Below are positions 34,729-39,917 of a stretch of DNA of 39,917 nt, in pieces (the first letter of the stretch is position 1; every line of letters starts with the position of its first letter). Source of the stretch: Stenotrophomonas daejeonensis (GTDB taxonomy: Bacteria > Pseudomonadota > Gammaproteobacteria > Xanthomonadales > Xanthomonadaceae); assembly GCF_001431505.1 (NCBI RefSeq), contig NZ_LDJP01000048.1:1-39917 (forward strand). The letters are read 5' to 3'. The position numbers and the translations under genes were made by a program. The notes under the pieces were generated by a model. It was not told where the DNA came from and ran no database searches. It saw nothing but the letters and a program-made list of their open reading frames with translations.

Positions 34729-35457
34729 ATGAAGCGAACCGCATCCACGACTTCCGGCCCGGGCAGACGCGCGGCAGCCCCGCTCGAAGCACCGGCAAAA
34801 CCCGTTGCCAGCTCCCCGCGCAAGCGCACGCCGGGGCGGCGGCCCACCGCCGATGCCGTCGACTTGCGCGAACGGCTGCTGGACGCGGCGCTGGCCTGCT
34901 TCGCCGCGCGGGGCATAAGTGCCACTTCGCTGCGCGACATCGCCCGCCGCGCCGGGGTGACGCCGGCGCTGGTGCATTACTACTTCGGCGACAAGCTGCA
35001 GTTGCAGCAGGCGGTGGTGGCCGAGCGGCTGTGGCCGGTGATGGCGCAGGTGCATGCCGGGGTGGGCGAGGCAGGCGACGACGTGGCTGCGCTGGTGGCC
35101 GCCTTCGTCAACGGCATCACCCGCGCGGTGGCCGCGCATCCGTGGCTGCCGACGCTGTGGGTGCGCGAAATCCTCTGCGAAGGCGGTGCATTGCGCGAGG
35201 TGATGATCGAACGGATCGGCCCGCTGCTGCCGCAGCTGCTGGCCGAGCGTTTCACGGTGGCGCAACGGGCCGGGCAGCTCAATCCGCGGCTGGACCCGCG
35301 CCTGATGGTGGTGTCGATGGTGGGGCTGACGATGTTCCCGCTGGCCAGCGCGCCGATCTGGCAGCAGTTGTTCGGCACGGGCGAACTGGGGGCCGACGTG
35401 GTGCAGCGCCATGCGCTGGCATTGTTGACGCAGGGACTGGAGCTGGAACATGGCTGA
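34729..35457 (+). CDS. TetR-family regulator of the efflux cassette
   Basis: 242-residue repressor of the TetR family. A basic, proline-rich N-terminal tail of about 45 residues is longer than usual and is followed by the DNA-binding domain (about 46-92), with the helix-turn-helix in SLRDIARRAGVTPALVHYYFGDK. The C-terminal ligand-binding and dimer domain follows. The arrangement TetR-HlyD-ATPase-permease resembles E. coli cecR-ybhGFSR. It probably represses its own operon at the dyad just upstream. The start is the ATG at 34729; the TTG at 34705 lies inside the operator. The stop overlaps the next gene by eight bases. Confidence 0.9.
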   Translation: MKRTASTTSGPGRRAAAPLEAPAKPVASSPRKRTPGRRPTADAVDLRERLLDAALACFAARGISATSLRDIARRAGVTPALVHYYFGDKLQLQQAVVAERLWPVMAQVHAGVGEAGDDVAALVAAFVNGITRAVAAHPWLPTLWVREILCEGGALREVMIERIGPLLPQLLAERFTVAQRAGQLNPRLDPRLMVVSMVGLTMFPLASAPIWQQLFGTGELGADVVQRHALALLTQGLELEHG

Positions 35458-36412
35458 TCGACGCATTCCCGCCACGGCGTTGCTGGCCGTGCTGCTGGCC
35501 GGTTGTTCGCGGCAGCCGCCACAGGCGCTGGGCACGCTGGAATGGGACCGGGTGACGTTGCCGGCGCCGGCTTCGGAGCGCATCGTGCGGATCGACGTGC
35601 GCGAAGGCCAGCAGGTCGCCGCGGGCGCACCGCTGCTGCAACTCGAACCGACGCACACCGCATCGCAACTGGCGGCACTGCAGGCGCAAACGGCGCAACG
35701 TAGCGCCGCGTTGTCGGAACTGCGCCACGGCCCGCGCACGGAGGATATCGCCCGGGCCCGCGCCGCCCTGGCCGCCGCGCACGCACAGGCACGCGAAGCG
35801 CAGGCCTACCATTCGCGCCTGCAACCGCTGGCCCCGCGGCAACTGGTCGCCGCGGCGGAGCTGGACCGTGCCCGCGCCGCCGCGCAGAGCGCGCAGGCGC
35901 AGGTGCGGCAGGCCGAGGCGGCCTTGGCCGAATTGCTGCACGGCAGCCGTTCCGAACAGGTGGCGCAGGGCGAGGCCGCCGTGGCATCGGCCGAAGCCAG
36001 CGCGGCAGCGCAGACGGTGTTGCTGGACAAGCTGGCGCTGGTCGCGCCGCGCGCCGGCCGGGTGGACAGCCTGCCGTACAAGCTCGGCGACCAGCCGGCC
36101 GCGGGCGCGCCACTGGTGGTCCTGCTGGTCGGCGAGGCGCCGTATGCGCGGGTCTACCTGCCGCAGGCGCTGCGCAACCGCGTGCAGGTGGGCGACACGC
36201 TGCGCGTGCAGGTGCAGGGGCAAGCGACGGAACAGGTGTTCGCCGGGCGCGTGCGCATGATCCGCAGCGAGCCGGTGTTCACCCCGTATTTCGCGTTGAC
36301 CGGGCAGGACGCCGAACGCCTGAGCTACCTGGCCGAAATCAGCCTGGGCAAGGACGCGGCCACGCTGCCGGTGGGCGCGCCGGTGCAGGTCGTGGCCGAT
36401 GCCGCGTATTGA
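35450..36412 (+). CDS. HlyD/YbhG-type membrane-fusion lipoprotein
   Basis: Periplasmic adaptor that would link the ABC exporter to an outer-membrane channel. It has 320 residues. Its lipoprotein signal has lipobox LAGC (C19). A biotinyl-lipoyl half-domain (VRIDVREGQQVAAGAPLLQLEP), an alanine-rich alpha-helical hairpin (about 70-185), the second lipoyl half (LVAPRAGRVDSL) and a beta-barrel domain follow in order. Lipid anchoring replaces the usual single membrane span. GGAGCTGGAA precedes the ATG, which overlaps tetR. No outer-membrane factor gene follows. Confidence 0.92.
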   Translation: MADRRIPATALLAVLLAGCSRQPPQALGTLEWDRVTLPAPASERIVRIDVREGQQVAAGAPLLQLEPTHTASQLAALQAQTAQRSAALSELRHGPRTEDIARARAALAAAHAQAREAQAYHSRLQPLAPRQLVAAAELDRARAAAQSAQAQVRQAEAALAELLHGSRSEQVAQGEAAVASAEASAAAQTVLLDKLALVAPRAGRVDSLPYKLGDQPAAGAPLVVLLVGEAPYARVYLPQALRNRVQVGDTLRVQVQGQATEQVFAGRVRMIRSEPVFTPYFALTGQDAERLSYLAEISLGKDAATLPVGAPVQVVADAAY

Positions 36413-37376
36413 GCATGCCGCGATGGCGGACGACCTCGCCGACGATCTCGCCATCCGCGCGCGCGGCCTGAGCAAGCGGTTCGGCGCACTCACCGCGGTG
36501 GATGGCGTCGACCTGGACGTGCCGCGCCGGCAGGTCTACGGCTTCCTCGGCCCGAACGGCTCGGGCAAGTCCACCACCATCCGCATGTTGTGCGGCCTGC
36601 TCACGCCCAGCGCGGGCGAGATCGACGTGCTGGGCCTGCGCATTCCCGAACAGGCCGAGGCGCTGCGCAGCCGCATCGGCTACATGACGCAGAAGTTCTC
36701 GCTGTTCGACGACCTGAGCGTGCGCGAGAACCTGGAATTCCTCGCCGCCGTGCACGACATGCCCAGGGCGCCGGCGCGCCGGCGCATCGACGAACTGGTC
36801 GAGCAATACCATTTCCAGGACCGGCAGAAGCAGTTGGCCGGCACCATGAGCGGCGGCCAGAAGCAGCGCTTGGCGCTGGCCGCCGCGGTGATCCATCAGC
36901 CGGAGCTGCTGTTCCTCGACGAACCGACCAGCGCGGTTGATCCTGAATCGCGCCGCGATTTCTGGGAGAAGCTCTTCGAGCTGGCCGATGCCGGCACCAC
37001 GCTGCTGGTATCGACGCATTACATGGACGAGGCCGAGCGCTGCCACCGCATCGCCATCCTCGACCACGGCATGCTGGTCGCCGATGGCACGCCGGCCGAC
37101 CTCGCCGCGCAACTGGCCGGGCGCACGCTGGTGGTCGAGGCGGACCAACCCCGGCAGGCGGCGCGGGTGCTGTCGGCCTGCGCGGGCGTGACCAGCGTGG
37201 CGCAGGTCGGCAACAGCCTGCGCGTGCTGCTGGCCGACGAAAATGCCGGAACGCCCCTGGCCGATGCGCTGCGCGCGGCAGGCATCGCCGCCCGCATCCA
37301 TCCGCAACCCGCCAGCCTGGAAGACGTGTTCGTCGCCACCACCCGCCGCCGGCATGCCGCCGGGGAGGACGCATGA
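36399..37376 (+). CDS. ABC exporter ATP-binding protein
   Basis: ATPase of an ABC-2 type exporter. It has 325 residues, a single nucleotide-binding domain, whereas E. coli YbhF has two. The Walker A motif is GPNGSGKST, the signature MSGGQKQR and Walker B LLFLDEPTSAVDP; the H-loop is STHYMDEAE. A C-terminal DUF4162-like domain follows. Two starts are possible: 36399, overlapping the previous gene by 14 bases, or 36423 (MADDLAD), ten bases after its stop; neither has a strong Shine-Dalgarno. It overlaps the permease gene by four bases. Confidence 0.93.
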   Translation: MPRIEHAAMADDLADDLAIRARGLSKRFGALTAVDGVDLDVPRRQVYGFLGPNGSGKSTTIRMLCGLLTPSAGEIDVLGLRIPEQAEALRSRIGYMTQKFSLFDDLSVRENLEFLAAVHDMPRAPARRRIDELVEQYHFQDRQKQLAGTMSGGQKQRLALAAAVIHQPELLFLDEPTSAVDPESRRDFWEKLFELADAGTTLLVSTHYMDEAERCHRIAILDHGMLVADGTPADLAAQLAGRTLVVEADQPRQAARVLSACAGVTSVAQVGNSLRVLLADENAGTPLADALRAAGIAARIHPQPASLEDVFVATTRRRHAAGEDA

Positions 37377-38461
37377 AGCTGCGGCGCCTGCTAGGGGTGA
37401 TGGCCAAGGAGGTGCGGCAGATGCGGCGCGACCGCATCACCCTGGCGATGATCATCGGCATCCCGGTGATGCAGTTGCTGCTGTTCGGCTATGCGATCAA
37501 CACCAACCTGCGCGACCTGTCCGCCGGCTTCGCCGACCAGGCCCGTACCTCGGCCTCGCGCATGCTGGCGCACGACATCGTCGCCACCGGCGTGGTGACG
37601 CCCGTGCTGGAGGCGGAAACGCCGCAGCAACTGCTGGAGGCGATGCGGCGCGGGAAAATCAGCATCGGCATCGTCATCCCGCCCGATTACGAGCGGCGCC
37701 GCACCGAAGGCCGCGAGGCCTTGCAGATACTGGTCGATGGCAGCGACAACGCGGTGCAGAGCGCGGCGGCGCAGCTGGCGCGGATGCCGCTGGATGGCAG
37801 CGGCTTCAATCCGCTGGCGGCCGGCAGCATCGGCGTGGTCGGCTTCTACAACCCGCAGCGCAGCTCGGCGGCCAACATCGTGCCGGGACTGGTGGGGGTG
37901 ATCCTGACCATGACGATGGTGTTGTTCACCGCGGTGGCGATCGTGCGCGAACGCGAGCGCGGCAACATGGAGCTGCTGATCGCCACGCCGCTGACCAGCG
38001 CCGAGCTGATGGTCGGCAAGGTCGTTCCCTACGTGGTCGTCGGGCTGGTGCAGACCAGCATGGTGCTGGCGCTGGGCACGTGGCTGTTCCACGTGCCGCT
38101 GGGTGGCAGCCTGCTGGACGTGTTCGTCGCCGCCGCCCTGCTGATCGTCGCCAACCTGGCGCTGGGCCTGCTGATCTCCACCCGCGCGCAATCGCAGTTC
38201 CAGGCGATGCAGATGACCTTCTTCCTGTTCCTGCCGTCGATCCTGCTGTCCGGCTTCATGTTCCCGTTCGCCGGCATGCCGCGCCCGGTGCAATGGCTGG
38301 CCGAAGTGCTGCCGCTGACCCACTTCCTGCGCCTGATCCGCGGCGTGATGCTGCGCGGCGCCAGCCTGTGGGAGTTGTGGCCGGACGCGCTGGCGCTGCT
38401 GGCCTTCAGCGCGGTGATGATGGCCGGGGCGATCCTGCGTTTCCGCAAGCGGCTGGATTGA
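37373..38461 (+). CDS. ABC-2 type exporter permease
   Basis: Membrane subunit of the exporter, of the YbhS/YbhR/YhhJ type. It has 362 residues: one N-terminal span (about 23-43), a large periplasmic loop (about 45-170), then five spans, with the conserved RERERGNMELLIATPL segment after span 2 and a late SGFMFPFAGMP loop. With a single permease gene, the active unit is presumably a homodimer with two copies of the ATPase. The substrate is unknown; relatives export cationic drugs or antibiotics. Confidence 0.93.
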   Translation: MKLRRLLGVMAKEVRQMRRDRITLAMIIGIPVMQLLLFGYAINTNLRDLSAGFADQARTSASRMLAHDIVATGVVTPVLEAETPQQLLEAMRRGKISIGIVIPPDYERRRTEGREALQILVDGSDNAVQSAAAQLARMPLDGSGFNPLAAGSIGVVGFYNPQRSSAANIVPGLVGVILTMTMVLFTAVAIVRERERGNMELLIATPLTSAELMVGKVVPYVVVGLVQTSMVLALGTWLFHVPLGGSLLDVFVAAALLIVANLALGLLISTRAQSQFQAMQMTFFLFLPSILLSGFMFPFAGMPRPVQWLAEVLPLTHFLRLIRGVMLRGASLWELWPDALALLAFSAVMMAGAILRFRKRLD

Positions 38462-38480
38462 TCGGGCGACAAGGGGGTTT

Positions 38481-38522
38481 CCACATCGCATGTGGATGCG
38501 CGCGCGATGAAGTTGTGGATAA
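38481..38522. promoter_or_regulatory. DnaA-box-like cluster after the exporter operon
   Basis: TGTGGATAA at 38514-38522 is an exact DnaA box (TTATCCACA on the minus strand). About 20 bases before it a dyad CCACAT-CGC-ATGTGG (38481-38495) contains two 7-of-9 matches. It lies between convergent genes, so it is not an obvious promoter site. Chance occurrence of one box is quite possible. Confidence 0.35.
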
Positions 38523-38604
38523 CCGCGTGCGGGACAGGTGCGGCAAGGGTTTGGGTCGCGTGGTGAAAAATTGACCGCGACGAAGGTCGGCACGAGCGCC
38601 TCTC

Positions 38605-38674
38605 GTAGGCACCGGGCTTGCCCGGTGCGGGGCTTTATCGGGGAAGCTCCATGCGGGGCAAGCCCCGCATCTAC
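38605..38674. repeat. Composite REP-like element, copy 3
   Basis: GTAG, a perfect 9-bp hairpin with TT loop (38609-38617, 38620-38628), a linker with a diverged core (TTTATCGGGGAAGCTCC), a perfect 9-bp hairpin with AA loop (38651-38659, 38662-38670) and CTAC. The right hairpin is identical to that of copy 2. It lies between the convergent permease and miaB genes. A further 7-bp hairpin (38685-38699) sits between it and the miaB stop. Confidence 0.8.
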
Positions 38675-38702
38675 GGATGTGGGAGCGAGCCAGGCTCGCG
38701 AT

Positions 38703-39917
38703 TCAAGCCTGGTCGGTCACCACCCGCCCGCGCAGCGAGTTGCTCAACGCCTCGGTGATGACCACGTCGACGAACTGGCCGATCAGGCGCGGGTGGCCGG
38801 GGAAGTTCACCGAGCGCATGTTCTCGGTCTTGCCGGTCAGTTCGTTGGCGTCCTTGCGCGAGGGGCCCTCGACCAGCACGGTCTGCACGCTGCCGACCAT
38901 CTTCTTCGAGATGCCGGCGGCATACTCGTTGATGTGTGCCTGCAGGCGCGACAGCCGCGCGTGCTTCTCGGCCTCCGAGGTGGTGTCCTCCAGGTCGGCG
39001 GCAGGCGTCCCCGGGCGGCGCGAATAGATGAAGGAGAAGCTCTGGTCGAAGCCCACGTCCTCGATCAGCTTCATGGTCTTCTCGAAGTCGGCCTCGGTCT
39101 CGCCGGGGAAGCCGACGATGAAGTCCGAGCTGATCGAGATGTCCGGGCGCACCGCGCGCAGCTTGCGGATCTTGGCCTTGAACTCCAGCGCGGTGTAGCC
39201 GCGCTTCATCGCGCTGAGCACGCGGTCGCTGCCGGCCTGCACCGGCAGGTGCAGGTAGTTGGCCAGCTTGGGCACGTCGCGGTAGGCGTCCACCAGCGAG
39301 TCGGAGAACTCCAGCGGATGCGAGGTGGTGAAGCGGATGCGGCCGATGCCGTCGATCTCGGCGATGGTGCGGATCAGCAGCCCCAGGTCCGCCAGTTCCC
39401 CATCGCCATACGGCCCGCGATAGGCGTTGACGTTCTGCCCGAGCAGGTTGATCTCGCGCACGCCCTGCGCGGCCAGTTGCACGCACTCGACCACCACGTC
39501 CTCGAACGGGCGGCTGACCTCGGTGCCGCGGGTATAGGGCACCACGCAGAACGAGCAGTACTTGGAGCAGCCTTCCATGATCGACACGAATGCCGAGGGG
39601 CCCTCGGCGCGCGGCTCGGGCAGGCGGTCGAACTTCTCGATCTCGGGGAAGCTGATGTCCACCTGCGGCCGGTTCTGCTCGCGGCGGGCGCGGATCAGCT
39701 CGGGCAGGCGGTGCAGGGTCTGCGGGCCGAACACCAGATCGACATACGGCGCGCGCTTGACGATGGCCTCGCCCTCCTGCGAGGCGACGCAGCCGCCGAC
39801 GCCGATGATGACCTCGCGGCCGCCGGCCTTCAGCTCCTTCCAGCGGCCGAGCTGGCTGAACACCTTCTCCTGCGCCTTCTCGCGGATCGAGCAGGTGTTG
39901 ACCAGCACCACGTCGGC
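38703..39917 (-). CDS. miaB: tRNA-2-methylthio-N6-dimethylallyladenosine synthase, 5' end missing
   Basis: Radical-SAM methylthiotransferase that adds the 2-methylthio group to i6A37 made by MiaA. About 405 residues are in the window and the frame continues past the edge, so the N-terminus is absent. Cluster-binding cysteines are visible in NTCSIR and VGGCVASQ (auxiliary cluster) and in GCSKYCSFC (radical-SAM cluster, CxxxCxxC). The C-terminal TRAM domain ends the protein. In E. coli miaB precedes ybeZ-ybeY directly; here the efflux cassette and a REP element separate them. Confidence 0.96.
   Translation of the reverse strand, partial: ADVVLVNTCSIREKAQEKVFSQLGRWKELKAGGREVIIGVGGCVASQEGEAIVKRAPYVDLVFGPQTLHRLPELIRARREQNRPQVDISFPEIEKFDRLPEPRAEGPSAFVSIMEGCSKYCSFCVVPYTRGTEVSRPFEDVVVECVQLAAQGVREINLLGQNVNAYRGPYGDGELADLGLLIRTIAEIDGIGRIRFTTSHPLEFSDSLVDAYRDVPKLANYLHLPVQAGSDRVLSAMKRGYTALEFKAKIRKLRAVRPDISISSDFIVGFPGETEADFEKTMKLIEDVGFDQSFSFIYSRRPGTPAADLEDTTSEAEKHARLSRLQAHINEYAAGISKKMVGSVQTVLVEGPSRKDANELTGKTENMRSVNFPGHPRLIGQFVDVVITEALSNSLRGRVVTDQA

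Noticed and set aside
1..39917. tRNA/rRNA genes, CRISPR arrays, insertion sequences, prophage genes or known defence systems
   Set aside because: None was seen on either strand; repeats are short hairpins without regular spacers, and no transposase, integrase, nuclease or toxin gene was recognised.

Overview
The window is a G+C-rich stretch (clearly above 60% by eye) of a gammaproteobacterial chromosome. Gene content, order and intergenic repeats point to the Xanthomonadaceae/Lysobacteraceae, of Stenotrophomonas, Pseudoxanthomonas or Luteimonas type. The evidence is the block aroC-asd-fimV-truA-trpF, the coupled folP-miaA-hfq-hflX run, and many GTAG...CTAC hairpins between genes that resemble the GTAG-type REP elements described in Stenotrophomonas. 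This is inference from sequence; no marker gene such as 16S rRNA is present. No rRNA, tRNA, CRISPR array, prophage or insertion sequence was found, and no gene-free stretch exceeds 300 bases.

Layout. 1-229: hairpin-rich intergenic DNA. 230-3943 (+): small membrane protein, folP, miaA, hfq and hflX, mostly overlapping. 3989-5475 (-): an SCO1/SenC copper chaperone coupled to psd. 5631-13615 (+): prmB, aroC, a 2-hydroxyacid dehydrogenase, asd, fimV, a VOC protein, truA and trpF; no trpBA follows. 13761-16943 (-): aroK-aroB and a small WGR protein followed by hemE. 17046-19202: dodecin (+), then on the minus strand a bacteriohemerythrin and a double-receiver GGDEF protein. 19267-27912: a putrescine locus with puuB (-) divergent from puuA-potFGHI-sad (+). 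27983-30319 (-): a Tat-exported M24 peptidase and CorA. 30334-34563 (-): phoH-ybeY-(exported protein)-corC-(Lnb/DUF4105 protein). 34729-38461 (+): a TetR-HlyD-ABC ATPase-ABC permease cassette. 38703-end (-): miaB, cut by the window edge.

How the genes work together. Three aromatic/shikimate genes (aroC, aroB, aroK) and trpF serve chorismate and tryptophan synthesis. FolP, Asd, HemE and Psd serve folate, aspartate-family, haem and phospholipid synthesis. MiaA and MiaB carry out consecutive steps of the ms2i6A37 tRNA modification, and TruA makes tRNA pseudouridines. The putrescine locus combines a periplasmic-binding-protein ABC importer with gamma-glutamylation and oxidation enzymes and an aldehyde dehydrogenase that would feed succinate into the TCA cycle.

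The most interesting points are: (i) an Lnb/DUF4105 membrane protein in the place that lnt holds in the E. coli ybeZ-ybeY-ybeX-lnt operon; (ii) an efflux cassette with its own AT-rich promoter/operator between miaB and phoH; (iii) a textbook class II FNR-type promoter on the bacteriohemerythrin gene; (iv) a set of genes whose -10 hexamer lies 6-7 bases before the ATG with no Shine-Dalgarno, suggesting leaderless mRNAs; (v) a four-fold ARN motif just upstream of the hfq Shine-Dalgarno; and (vi) a roughly 70-bp composite REP element present three times, each between convergent genes, once supplying a stop codon.
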